In this document: piece after piece, positions 17,876-25,804 of the stretch
Layout of the letters: every line of letters begins with the position of its first letter
How positions within the stretch are numbered: position 1 is the first letter of the stretch
Source: Paenibacillus xylanilyticus
GTDB taxonomy: Bacteria; Bacillota; Bacilli; Paenibacillales; Paenibacillaceae
NCBI RefSeq assembly: GCF_013359935.1
Contig: NZ_JABMCB010000190.1
Coordinates: 248,001-312,000 of the forward strand
Length of the DNA stretch: 64,000 nt
Direction of reading: 5' to 3'
The notes under the pieces: model-generated
The model's input: only the letters and a program-made list of their open reading frames with translations
Told to the model about the DNA's origin: nothing
Database searches by the model: none
Program-made: the position numbers and the translations under genes

Positions 17876-18733
17876 CTACTCCCAATCTGTATACAGATCA
17901 GTGCGGCGGTCACGCCAGGTCGTTACGGATCCGCGCTCACGCACTTCGTAGAGCAAGTCCAGATCCAGATCGGCCGTTACAATCATATCGTCGTTAATTT
18001 CGCCTTCAGCCAGAATACCGCGCGGGGGGAACGGGACATCATTCGGTGTAATGATCGCTGCTTGCCCGTAGTTCGCCCGCATGAAGTCCACTGTCGGCAG
18101 GTTGCCTACCGTACCGGTCAATACAACATAAACCTGGTTCTCCACTGCGCGGGCATGACTCGTATAGCGCACCCGGTAGAATCCGTGGCGGTCATCCGTA
18201 CAGGAAGGACAGAAAATGACGTCAGCCCCTTTGGCTTTTGCCATACGGACGATCTCCGGGAATTCGATATCGTAGCAAGTCAACATCGCAATTCTGCCTT
18301 TATCTGTATCAAACACTTCCAATCCATCACCCGGTGCCATGTTCCATTCCTGCACTTCGGTTGGAGTGATATGAATCTTGGCCTGGCGTGCAATACGTCC
18401 ATCCGGATAGAACATATGGGCAGTATTATACAGCTTGCCTTCGCGTCTGATGACGTGGGTTCCCCCGATCAGATGCATGTTGTATTTGGCAGCCAGCGAT
18501 GTGAACAGCTGCTCGTACTGCTCCGTAAAGTCTGGCAAATCCTCAATTGTCAGCGCATTGCCCTGACTGTCTCCGATAGACATTAACTGAGTCGTAAAAA
18601 ATTCGGGAAACAGCACAAATTCGGTTCCGAATTCGTCAGCTGTCCGTATATAATGCTCGGCTTGTGCAGCGAACTGCTCAAAGGAGCTGATGGTTTGCAA
18701 TTGATACTGTACAGCGGATACCCGCAGTTTCAT
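17876..18733 (-). CDS. Carbon-nitrogen hydrolase (nitrilase superfamily)
   Basis: The 285-residue protein carries the complete catalytic triad of the nitrilase superfamily: Glu44 in LFPEFFTT, Lys119 in AKIHITP and Cys153 in LTCYDIEFPE. The start ATG 18733 lies 3 bases after GGAGG-type purine runs (GGTGGAGGAAG). The enzyme should hydrolyse a linear amide in the cytoplasm. The closest architecture I know is the C-terminal domain of B. subtilis YhcX, whose N-terminal GNAT domain is here the next gene downstream. The substrate is unknown. Confidence 0.92.
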   Translation of the reverse strand: MKLRVSAVQYQLQTISSFEQFAAQAEHYIRTADEFGTEFVLFPEFFTTQLMSIGDSQGNALTIEDLPDFTEQYEQLFTSLAAKYNMHLIGGTHVIRREGKLYNTAHMFYPDGRIARQAKIHITPTEVQEWNMAPGDGLEVFDTDKGRIAMLTCYDIEFPEIVRMAKAKGADVIFCPSCTDDRHGFYRVRYTSHARAVENQVYVVLTGTVGNLPTVDFMRANYGQAAIITPNDVPFPPRGILAEGEINDDMIVTADLDLDLLYEVRERGSVTTWRDRRTDLYTDWE

Positions 18734-18790
18734 CTTCCTCCACCTCCACCATTATTCTGCTCTCATTGTAACAACGAAATGAAGTAATTT

Positions 18791-19684
18791 CTATTTCCTT
18801 TGTTCGCTCAACATCGCCTTTGTAAACCCGATCCACTCCCGGGTGGCAAAAGAAAGATATCGGTCCTTGCGCCAGATCATGCCGAGCTGCCAGGGAATCA
18901 CGGGTTCCACAACGGGCATAATGCGTACACGCATATGATCCACCTCACGGCAGATCGTTTCCGGCAGTAACGCCACACCCAGATTGGCAGCGACCATTGC
19001 ACTGAGCAGATCCCATTGTGAGCTTTCATAGACGACCCTTGGCTGAAATCCTACATGCTGACAGGCAGCAATAATTCGATCATGCAGGGCAAAATCCTCC
19101 CTGAACAGCACGAATGCATCATGCTCCAATTCACGTAAAGCAACCGACTCTTTTCCCGCAAGCGGATGCGAAGGGTGCACGAGCAGATTCAGCTTTTCCT
19201 CCACAAAAACAAAATGATCGACGAGCTCATCCACCGTCGGAAGCACAGCAACACCAATATCCAGTGCACCGCTGATGACATCAGCCTCGACCTTCTTGGC
19301 ACCATCCTCAAACAGTTGAATGCTCACTTGCGGGTAGGCCTTATGAAATTCACCAATGATCATGGGGAAAAAGCTGGAACCCACCATTGGAGGCAGACCG
19401 ATACGCAGATGGCCTTTCTTCAGGTTCATCAGATCATCGAGTTCGGACGACAAACTTCGGAACGACTTCTCGATCTCCAGTGCCTGCCTGAAGAAGACAT
19501 GCCCCGCATCGGTCAATTCGACTTTCTTCCCATACCGATCCAGCAGGGTAACGCCAAGCTCATCTTCAAGGCTTTTGACGGTTTTGCTAATCGTCGGTTG
19601 GGTGATAAACAGAACTTCAGCCGCCTTGGTAAAGCTCTGCTGCCGGGCGACTTCCAGAAAATATTGCAAATGGCGGATATCCAT
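18791..19684 (-). CDS. LysR family regulator (CidR/YwbI-like), divergent from cidAB
   Basis: The start ATG 19684 gives the standard LysR opening MDIRHLQYFLEVAR; a longer frame to 19705 has no binding site. The 297-residue protein has the N-terminal winged helix (residues 1-60, with QQSFTKAAEVLFITQPTISK) and a periplasmic-binding-like effector domain. It is divergently placed from the cidA/cidB pair, exactly as B. subtilis YwbI is from ywbHG and staphylococcal CidR is from cidABC. It should activate that operon in response to acetate or overflow metabolism, by analogy. A GCATT dyad sits in the shared promoter region. Confidence 0.88.
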   Translation of the reverse strand: MDIRHLQYFLEVARQQSFTKAAEVLFITQPTISKTVKSLEDELGVTLLDRYGKKVELTDAGHVFFRQALEIEKSFRSLSSELDDLMNLKKGHLRIGLPPMVGSSFFPMIIGEFHKAYPQVSIQLFEDGAKKVEADVISGALDIGVAVLPTVDELVDHFVFVEEKLNLLVHPSHPLAGKESVALRELEHDAFVLFREDFALHDRIIAACQHVGFQPRVVYESSQWDLLSAMVAANLGVALLPETICREVDHMRVRIMPVVEPVIPWQLGMIWRKDRYLSFATREWIGFTKAMLSEQRK

Positions 19685-19735
19685 CGTCTGATTCCAGCCT
19701 CTCATAGATAAATGGAATAGAAAACATTCTTAATA

Positions 19736-19760
19736 TGCATTTTACTCATGAAAGAATGCG
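19736..19760. promoter_or_regulatory. Candidate LysR-type binding dyad between regulator and cidA
   Basis: TGCATT (19736-19741) and AATGC (19755-19759) form an inverted pair (GCATT/AATGC) with 13 bases between, the usual spacing of LysR boxes. The site lies about 50 bases upstream of the regulator start and 90 bases upstream of cidA. By-eye call only. Confidence 0.35.
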
Positions 19761-19848
19761 ATGTAAAATTTGTAACAACAAAGTATGTTTCCATTCATTT
19801 TCATAAACAATCAAATCATTCACGTTGATGATATAAGGAGGAATTAAA

Positions 19849-20220
19849 GTGAAAAAATGGGGACTTGGTGTGCTGCAGGTTGCTCTCCTCATGGTCTTTT
19901 CACTGCTTATGGACCAGCTGGCCCGTTTTCTCCATTTGCCTGTGCCGGGTTCCATACTCGGTATGGTCGTGCTGTTCATTTTGCTTCAGACACGGGTCGT
20001 GAAGCTGCGCTGGATTGAAGTCGGAGCCGCCTGGCTGCTAGGTGAACTGCTGTTGTTCTTCATTCCTTCTGCGGTGGGCATCATGAACTACATGCCTATG
20101 CTGGAGCATGACGGATTGCAAATTCTGTTCATTGTCCTGCTAAGTACATTTCTGGTTATGGCCTGCACGGGCCTGGTTGCCACACGAATTGCGAAAAGAA
20201 AGGGGCGTCACACCGGATGA
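19849..20220 (+). CDS. cidA: CidA/LrgA holin-like membrane protein
   Basis: Starts with GTG 19849, 8 bases after AAGGAGG. The 123-residue protein has four hydrophobic helices and the family block HLPVPGSILGMVVLF (about residues 27-42), followed by an amphipathic LRWIEVGAAWLLGELLLFF segment. CidA/LrgA proteins are holin-like and, with the CidB/LrgB partner, influence murein hydrolase activity, cell lysis and pyruvate uptake. The stop overlaps the next start by 4 bases (ATGA), the usual cidAB coupling. Whether it is Cid- or Lrg-like in sign cannot be told; the LysR neighbour favours Cid. Confidence 0.93.
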   Translation: MKKWGLGVLQVALLMVFSLLMDQLARFLHLPVPGSILGMVVLFILLQTRVVKLRWIEVGAAWLLGELLLFFIPSAVGIMNYMPMLEHDGLQILFIVLLSTFLVMACTGLVATRIAKRKGRHTG

Positions 20221-20897
20221 TTGGATTTCTCTGCCTGTTATTAACCGTCGGTATCTACTTGATCGCCAAACGCATGTATCGTCAACTGCCCAAGGTTTAT
20301 CTGTCTCCACTGCTGATTACGCCCCTGCTTGTCGTTGGCGTTCTGCTCGCAACCGGGACAGATTATGAGGCTTACAGCAGTGGTGGCAAATGGCTGAGCC
20401 TTCTGCTGCAACCGGCTACGGTAGCTTTTGCCGTACCGTTATATACGTTCTTTCATGTACTCAAAAAGCATATATCCGAGATCGTCTTCAGCGTGATGAC
20501 CGGATCGGTGGTTGCCGTGCTGTCTTCCGCCCTGCTTGCCAAATGGCTGCAGCTGGATTCCGGGCTGATCCATAGCCTGATTCCGCGTTCCATTACCACA
20601 CCGATTGCCATGAACGTTTCGGCTACCATTGGGGGCATCCCCGCAGTTACAGCGGTTTTTGTCATCATGACAGGTTTGCTGGGTGCAATTATGGGCCCTT
20701 CCATCGTAAAAGTGCTCCGCATTGACGGAGAGATTGCCCGCGGAACCCTGCTGGGAACGGGCGCGCATGGAACAGGAACCTCGAAGGCATTTGAGCTCAG
20801 TTCCCTGACAGGAACCATCTCCAGTATCTCCATGGTACTTGCTGCATTGTTCACTTTGGCGGTTGCACCCGTTCTTTCCAAACTTATTTTCCCATAA
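20217..20897 (+). CDS. cidB: CidB/LrgB membrane protein
   Basis: The 226-residue partner of CidA overlaps it by 4 bases. It has about seven hydrophobic helices and the conserved LrgB core KWLQLDSGLIHSLIPRSITT (residues 105-124) followed by the MNVSATIGGIPAVTAVFVI segment and the GTGAHGTGTSKAFEL loop near 185. LrgB proteins pair with LrgA and have been tied to pyruvate transport as well as autolysis control. The gene is followed by about 100 bases and then the AbrB-like gene with its own promoter, so the cidAB transcript probably ends here, although no clear hairpin is seen. Confidence 0.93.
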   Translation: MIGFLCLLLTVGIYLIAKRMYRQLPKVYLSPLLITPLLVVGVLLATGTDYEAYSSGGKWLSLLLQPATVAFAVPLYTFFHVLKKHISEIVFSVMTGSVVAVLSSALLAKWLQLDSGLIHSLIPRSITTPIAMNVSATIGGIPAVTAVFVIMTGLLGAIMGPSIVKVLRIDGEIARGTLLGTGAHGTGTSKAFELSSLTGTISSISMVLAALFTLAVAPVLSKLIFP

Positions 20898-20933
20898 TAG
20901 ATGGAATTATCCCTTTTATTTGAAATATTATTG

Positions 20934-20962
20934 TTGTATTAAAGCCCTTTCTTCCTTACAAT
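20934..20962 (+). promoter_or_regulatory. Sigma-A promoter of the AbrB-like gene
   Basis: TTGTAT (20934-20939) and TACAAT (20957-20962) with a 17-base spacer. Transcription would start near 20969, giving a leader of about 35 bases before the GGGGGAG binding site and ATG 21003. Confidence 0.65.
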
Positions 20963-21002
20963 AAGGACAGGTTTTATAAGCGAATATTGCGGGGGAGATG
21001 CG

Positions 21003-21521
21003 ATGAAAAGAACCGGAATGAAGAGATCTCTGGACCGCCTTGGACGAATTGTCCTTCCCAAAGAGATGCGGGATACGATGGAAATCCATATCGGCGATCC
21101 GCTTGAGTTTTTCATTGAAGGGAAAGAGTTGATTTTGAGAAAGTACAAATCAACATTGTGTGTGTTTTGCGGTGATATGGATACGGATATGTATTTCAAA
21201 GAGCAATTCATCTGCCGGACGTGTGCTGTTCAATTAAAACACCCGGATGACTCTCCCGAATGGTTCGTTCCTCAGAACAAACAGGCTCCTGCAGCCGTGG
21301 AGCGTCCTGCTTCTGATTCCGCCAAAGTCTCTTCTCCCACTTGGGATGAAGGAACTGTACCTGCCAGCACTGAATACCCTGACCTGCGGCCCAAGACGGC
21401 GCGCATGCTGCAACAGATGAAAGAAATTGTTGAACAGAATCCTGGTTTGGCTCAGCAGCAGATTGCGGAAAAGCTTGGTATAAGCCAAGGACGCGTCTCC
21501 CAATTAAAGAAATTGCTATAG
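21003..21521 (+). CDS. AbrB/SpoVT-type regulator with added zinc-ribbon and C-terminal HTH
   Basis: The 172-residue protein is nearly twice the size of AbrB (94-96). Residues 4-47 are a swapped-hairpin AbrB DNA-binding domain (SLDRLGRIVLPKEMRDTM, then GDPLEFFIEGKELILRK). Next come four cysteines, CVFC (53-56) and CRTC (71-74), spaced like a small zinc knuckle. After a Pro/Ser-rich linker (about 80-130), residues 138-172 form a second helix-turn-helix: NPGLAQQQIAEKLGISQGRV. Two DNA-binding modules in one chain is unusual for this family. The start follows GGGGGAG and a good promoter lies upstream; a strong terminator follows. Role as a growth-phase regulator is inferred from the AbrB part alone. 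Confidence 0.9.
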   Translation: MKRTGMKRSLDRLGRIVLPKEMRDTMEIHIGDPLEFFIEGKELILRKYKSTLCVFCGDMDTDMYFKEQFICRTCAVQLKHPDDSPEWFVPQNKQAPAAVERPASDSAKVSSPTWDEGTVPASTEYPDLRPKTARMLQQMKEIVEQNPGLAQQQIAEKLGISQGRVSQLKKLL

Positions 21522-21581
21522 TACGATTTCAATTCATTATTTATAATCAGGAGATTTTCCTCTATAGGAAGTCCTACTGCA

Positions 21582-21620
21582 AGAGAACCCTTTGTGATGT
21601 GTGGGTTCTTCTTTTTTTTT
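21582..21620 (+). terminator. Rho-independent terminator of the AbrB-like gene
   Basis: AGAACCC (21584-21590) pairs with GGGTTCT (21603-21609), followed by a nearly pure T tract to 21620 on the plus strand. Confidence 0.9.
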
Positions 21621-21685
21621 AATAAGGACAGTCTTTGACTTCTTCAGCACCAGAGAATAAGTACGGACCAGGAAAAGCATAACAA

Positions 21686-21718
21686 AAGAGGACTGCTGTT
21701 TATGACAGCAGTCCTCTT
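21686..21718 (-). terminator. Hairpin terminator of the DoxX gene
   Basis: A 14-bp perfect stem, AAGAGGACTGCTGT (21686-21699) with ACAGCAGTCCTCTT (21705-21718), and a 5-base loop. It lies 33 bases past the DoxX stop on the minus strand. The U tract is short (TTTTGT after the stem on that strand). Confidence 0.75.
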
Positions 21719-21751
21719 GTACTAATTTAATCTATACTGTTTGATCTGCTG

Positions 21752-22126
21752 TTACGCCTGAATGACTTCCAGGATCGATTCTTCTTCCTCCAGCTTGCGC
21801 ATACCGATCACCAGAACGACAATAGTGGCAACCAGCAGTGCTGCCGGAAGAGCTATGGCCCCGTATTGCCCGTAGATCAGATGACTGCCGAGCGCACCAA
21901 TCAGAATAAACGTCAGCACCCCTGCTGCCAACATGCGGGTACGCGGGATCAGCAGCCCTACTGCGCTGAGCAGCTCTACCGCTCCCAGCAGATACATCGT
22001 CCATTTCGGATACGAAAAGCTTTCGAAGGTCTGCACCATCATCTCCGCACCCATCACTTTGTTAAGCCCCGTCATCACAAATACACCCGCTAAAACAACC
22101 AGTACAATATATCCAATAACTTTCAT
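21752..22126 (-). CDS. DoxX family membrane protein
   Basis: The start ATG 22126 follows ACAGGAGGAAC; longer open frame upstream is not supported. The 124-residue product has four membrane helices, with the DoxX opening FVMTGLNKVMG (about 17-27) and the helix with LSAVGLLIPRTR near 53-64. DoxX proteins are often found beside HxlR-type redox regulators; in B. subtilis CatD, a DoxX protein, is controlled by YodB/CatR (HxlR type) in the quinone and aldehyde stress response. The same arrangement here, with a divergent HxlR gene, suggests a quinone or thiol-stress role. That role is inference. Confidence 0.88.
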   Translation of the reverse strand: MKVIGYIVLVVLAGVFVMTGLNKVMGAEMMVQTFESFSYPKWTMYLLGAVELLSAVGLLIPRTRMLAAGVLTFILIGALGSHLIYGQYGAIALPAALLVATIVVLVIGMRKLEEEESILEVIQA

Positions 22127-22644
22127 TATGTATGTTCCTCCTGTAACGAATCTAATGGTTAGACAAAAAGAAAAGCTTGAGCATCTTGCCTGCTGCGCAT
22201 TCCGATTCCAGTCCAATCTGCAAGATGCTATCTATGTAAAAGCTGTCTTGCGACAACTCGGTTTTCATGCTGGCATGTGAACCGACAAAACAGTCCGTTT
22301 CCATATGATAGGTATTAATGAATACCAACTTACTTTTATGAAGTGAGTATATAATAATAAGATTATTTATTCAAGTAATTTTTTGATAAATAGTGTATAA
22401 TACATACAAAAGGGTTGCTGCATGGGTTGTTGTCGTGACTTTTTGGATTGAATGTTTTCTTATTTTTCGTCAGAGTGGCATTAAGCCAGACACTTTTATA
22501 TACAAACATTTAGCATAAATCCAGTGAGCGACTTCCAACCGGCAAGATATGATCGAAATGACCTTTTCGTTTATATCTTGTACCCGGGAGTGATTGGAAT
22601 CGAATTATGCAAAATGAGATACAAGCATCGTTATGTGAATCGAG
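22127..22644. promoter_or_regulatory. Long divergent intergenic region between DoxX and HxlR genes
   Basis: No gene of usual size is seen. It contains a perfect dyad GGTATT-AATG-AATACC (22311-22326) and, next to it, ACTTACTT-TTATG-AAGTGAGT (22328-22348, one mismatch), both of the type bound by HxlR/DUF24 regulators. A TATAAT box is at 22396-22401. If it drives the HxlR gene, the leader is about 240 bases. Within it, ATG 22422 behind AAAAGGG opens a nine-codon frame (MGCCRDFLD, stop at 22449-22451), a possible leader peptide with a Cys pair. The leader peptide is speculative. Confidence 0.45.
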
Positions 22645-22977
22645 GTGAACACGTTGAAGCTGAGAAAAGCAAAATCGCCAAGTCCCTGTTTGATCACTCA
22701 GGCCATGGACATCATCGGTAAGAAGTGGGTCCTGTTAATCATGTACCAGCTGTTGTCCGGACCCAAGCGTTTCACGGAACTGGAAGCGGAAATGGCCATT
22801 AGCGGTCGTTTGTTATCCGAACGTTTGAAGGAAATGGAGATGGAAGGAATCGTAACCCGCCATATGTATCCTGAAATTCCGCCCCGGGTTGAATACGAGC
22901 TGACTCCCAAAGGCAAAGCTATTGAGCCGGTCATCGATCAGATTTATGGCTGGTCATCCGACTGGCTGAAACGATAG
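22645..22977 (+). CDS. HxlR (DUF24) family transcriptional regulator, probable redox sensor
   Basis: A winged-helix protein of 110 residues from GTG 22645, or 107 from TTG 22654; the TTG has GAGGTG at the better distance of 6 bases. The HxlR core is clear: MDIIGKKWVLLIMYQLLSG (start of helix 1), then RFTELEAEMAISGRLLSERLKEME as recognition region and the PPRVEYELTPKGKA wing. A single cysteine lies just before the first helix (CLITQAMDIIG), at the place of the redox-sensing Cys of YodB (Cys6) and HypR (Cys14). It is divergent from a DoxX gene, as YodB/CatR targets are. I infer thiol-based sensing of quinones or related electrophiles. Confidence 0.9.
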   Translation: MNTLKLRKAKSPSPCLITQAMDIIGKKWVLLIMYQLLSGPKRFTELEAEMAISGRLLSERLKEMEMEGIVTRHMYPEIPPRVEYELTPKGKAIEPVIDQIYGWSSDWLKR

Positions 22978-23003
22978 TAAGGTAATCGCTTATATGTAAC
23001 ACC

Positions 23004-23058
23004 AAAAAAGCCTGAACAGGGCTGATCTCCTCAGATCAGTTTCCCATTCAGGCTTTTT
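23004..23058. terminator. Bidirectional terminator between HxlR and oxidoreductase genes
   Basis: AAAAAGCCTGAA pairs with TTCAGGCTTTTT (ends near 23058), with an inner hairpin CTGATCT-CCTC-AGATCAG (23022-23039). A and T runs flank both sides, so it can stop both convergent transcripts. Confidence 0.88.
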
Positions 23059-23072
23059 AATAATGAAATGAA

Positions 23073-24077
23073 TTAGTGAGAGAGATTCTTGGCAGGCTTA
23101 AGCTGCACCGGCAATCCCGAATCGGCAGACACCAACGCAGCCGTTGTAATCTCCTGTGTACGGCAGGCATCTGCATAGTCAGACAGAATCCGTGTACGGT
23201 CACCGGTACGAAGGGCATGAATAAACGCCTCATTTTCCCGTTCATACGGGTTATGTCCTGCCGGAATCTCCTGACCTGCCATCGCATGGGCAGCAGCACT
23301 CGGCAGCAATAGACGGTCCGGTGTCCAATCCCATACGCCAGCATCGGTATAGAACTGAAGTCCGGCCCCGCCTTCCCCATCCGGCAGCAGGCATGTATTG
23401 GCAATGCTCGCGATGGCTCCACTCTCCAGCTTGAGCGTAACATTCGCCACATCCGCCACCGTAACATGGTCATGTTTCTCATGCATCACACGCTGAGCTG
23501 CCACGGCGTACACCTCAGTTACTTCTCCCGCACAATACCGAAGCAGATCCACAATATGTGTTGTCTGCTCGACAAACTGTCCGCCAGACCCATCCTGACG
23601 CCGCCACCAGGCAACTCCTGGCATACCACCCATCCAACGTCCGAGTGCCATGCCTACCGTCTGATCCTTCATTGCTCCCCGCAGGACTTGAGCCGCTTCC
23701 TGATAGCGGAAGTGATAACCTACAGAAGTAAGCAATCCTTTATCCTTCACCTGCTCCAATATCTGGCGCGGGATGTCCATCCCTGTGCTCAGCGGTTTCT
23801 CCACGAGGAACGGGATGCCGCGGCGAATCAGTTCCGCTTCAATTGAACCGTGGGACATCGGTGGAACACAGATGTAGACCGCATCCAGCTTTTCTCCATC
23901 CAGCATCTGTTCAAGCTCACTGTAACCCACTGCATCATATACGGAAGCCATCGCCTCAGCCTTCTCCAGCGTAGTCCCTAGCACACCTGCCACCCGAACA
24001 CCTTCCATTCGTGCCAAAATATCTGCATGAACCTTGCTGAACCAGCCTGTTCCAATAATGCCGATCTGTAACGTCAT
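23073..24077 (-). CDS. Gfo/Idh/MocA family NAD(P)-dependent oxidoreductase
   Basis: The 334-residue protein starts at ATG 24077 behind AGAGAGGGG. It opens with the Rossmann dinucleotide motif IGIIGTGWFSKVHADI (about residues 4-19) and carries the family lysine in VEKPLSTG (near 95), which takes part in sugar or inositol oxidation. The C-terminal alpha/beta domain has the GGQFVEQTTHIVDLLRY segment common in sugar dehydrogenases of this family, with the HIVDLLRY His acting in catalysis. The substrate cannot be read from the sequence. It lies 68 bases after the glpD stop on the same strand, so it might be transcribed from the glpD promoter, but no functional link is known. Confidence 0.92.
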   Translation of the reverse strand: MTLQIGIIGTGWFSKVHADILARMEGVRVAGVLGTTLEKAEAMASVYDAVGYSELEQMLDGEKLDAVYICVPPMSHGSIEAELIRRGIPFLVEKPLSTGMDIPRQILEQVKDKGLLTSVGYHFRYQEAAQVLRGAMKDQTVGMALGRWMGGMPGVAWWRRQDGSGGQFVEQTTHIVDLLRYCAGEVTEVYAVAAQRVMHEKHDHVTVADVANVTLKLESGAIASIANTCLLPDGEGGAGLQFYTDAGVWDWTPDRLLLPSAAAHAMAGQEIPAGHNPYERENEAFIHALRTGDRTRILSDYADACRTQEITTAALVSADSGLPVQLKPAKNLSH

Positions 24078-24145
24078 GGATGTAATCCCCTCTCTTTGTT
24101 ACGCGCTTACATGTTCCATTCGACCCCCGGAATCGAAATCCTGCA

Positions 24146-25804
24146 TTACCTTTTGCCGGATGCCTCCAATATCAGCGGGTCCAGCTCCTGTTCGTACAAT
24201 TTCTTTTGCTCATCCGTCCAGCATAACCGCTCACCCATGTACTGAATAACGGCCGACTTATACTTGCGTACCTCATGGATTCGAAAAAATAAATCCCCTG
24301 TCCGTCGCACCAAGAAGTCAGCCGGAGTTACAGCCATCTCTTCTTCAATAGCATAATCAAGCATGAGCAGCAGTTCCTGTGGCATGCCATGCCGTTCAGC
24401 CTTGGCACGCGGATCAGGCATGCGCTCGTATAGTGCTTCCACATTGGAGCCATAGGTACGGGCCAGCCGTTCCGCTGCAGACCGATCCAGCCCCAGAGCA
24501 ACTCCGTCCTTAATTTTGCGCTCTGAATAGGAAGCAAATCCGGCTGAACCACCGACGTCTCCGCCGGAGATAGGCATCTTCTTCGTGATGCTGGGACCTA
24601 TGGATCTCCCCGTCTCCTGTTCCAGCTGGCGGGCAGCCAGATCAACAACCATTTCAGCCATTTTGCGATACCCGGTCAACTTGCCTCCTGCAATCGTGAT
24701 CAGCCCGGACGGCGATACCCAAACTTCGTCCTTGCGTGATATTTCGGAAGGCCCCTTGCCTTCCTCGTGGATCAGCGGACGCACGCCGGCCCACCCCGAC
24801 TCCACATCTTCGGCACAAATTTGAACTTCTGGAAACATGCCGTTCACCGCATCAATGACATAATCCCGATCTGCTTCGGAAATGAGCGGATGGGCCGGGT
24901 CATCTTTGAAGACGGTATCTGTCGTCCCCACGTATGTTTTGCCATCTCGCGGGACCGCGAAGACCATTCTTCCATCCGGGGTATCGAAATAAACAGCCTG
25001 TCGAAGCGGAAACCTGGACCCGTCAAACACCAAATGAATCCCCTTCGTCATCTGCAGCGTTTTGCCCTGGCGTGAACCGTCCACCTTGCGCAGCTCATCA
25101 ACCCACGGACCCGAAGCATTGATGATCTTGCTCGCCCTTAGTTGAACATGCTGGCCTGTTATCTGATCTGTAGCCTGAATGCCGATGATCTTGCCTTGTT
25201 CCTTCACGAAACCGTCTGCTTTTACATAGTTCACAGCTTGTGCCCCGCGGCGCACAGCTTCTTTCATCACTTCAAGGGTGAGCCTTGCATCATCCGTCCG
25301 ATATTCCACATATAGCCCACCGCCCAGCAGTCCCTCTCGGCGCAGCAAAGGTTCACGATCCGAGACGGCTCCGGCGTTCAACATTGCACGACGTTCACTG
25401 CGCTTTACGCCAGCGAGCCGGTCATACACCATCAAACCAATGGACGTGCTGAAGCGGCCAAATGTACCTCCCGTATAAATGGGTAACAGCATCGGTTCCG
25501 GTGTTGTCACGTGGGGTCCATTTTCATACACTATTGCCCGTTCACGCCCTACCTCAGCCACCATTTTCACTTCAAACTGTTTGAGATATCTTAAGCCGCC
25601 ATGTACCAGTTTGGTAGAACGGCTGGACGTACCCGCCGCAAAGTCCTGCATCTCAACCAGCCCGGTCTTAAGTCCGCGGGACGCTGCATCAAGTGCAATG
25701 CCTGCCCCGGTAATCCCTCCGCCTATCACCAATATGTCAAAATGTGCATTCGCCATCGATTGAAGATACTCACTGCGTAGTCCTGCTGAGAAAGCTGCTG
25801 CCAT
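24146..25804 (-). CDS. glpD: Aerobic glycerol-3-phosphate dehydrogenase
   Basis: The start ATG 25804 follows GGGAGGC (25811-25817 complement); it gives 552 residues, the usual GlpD length. The FAD-binding Rossmann motif is DILVIGGGITGAGIALDAA (about 22-40), followed by TSSRSTKLVHGGLRYL, the flavin-contact block of GlpD. The enzyme is membrane-associated and oxidises glycerol-3-phosphate to dihydroxyacetone phosphate, passing electrons to menaquinone. It follows glpP and glpK on the same strand but has its own promoter and a leader terminator that fits control by the GlpP antiterminator, as in B. subtilis. The Gfo/Idh/MocA gene follows 68 bases later. Confidence 0.97.
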   Translation of the reverse strand: MAAAFSAGLRSEYLQSMANAHFDILVIGGGITGAGIALDAASRGLKTGLVEMQDFAAGTSSRSTKLVHGGLRYLKQFEVKMVAEVGRERAIVYENGPHVTTPEPMLLPIYTGGTFGRFSTSIGLMVYDRLAGVKRSERRAMLNAGAVSDREPLLRREGLLGGGLYVEYRTDDARLTLEVMKEAVRRGAQAVNYVKADGFVKEQGKIIGIQATDQITGQHVQLRASKIINASGPWVDELRKVDGSRQGKTLQMTKGIHLVFDGSRFPLRQAVYFDTPDGRMVFAVPRDGKTYVGTTDTVFKDDPAHPLISEADRDYVIDAVNGMFPEVQICAEDVESGWAGVRPLIHEEGKGPSEISRKDEVWVSPSGLITIAGGKLTGYRKMAEMVVDLAARQLEQETGRSIGPSITKKMPISGGDVGGSAGFASYSERKIKDGVALGLDRSAAERLARTYGSNVEALYERMPDPRAKAERHGMPQELLLMLDYAIEEEMAVTPADFLVRRTGDLFFRIHEVRKYKSAVIQYMGERLCWTDEQKKLYEQELDPLILEASGKR

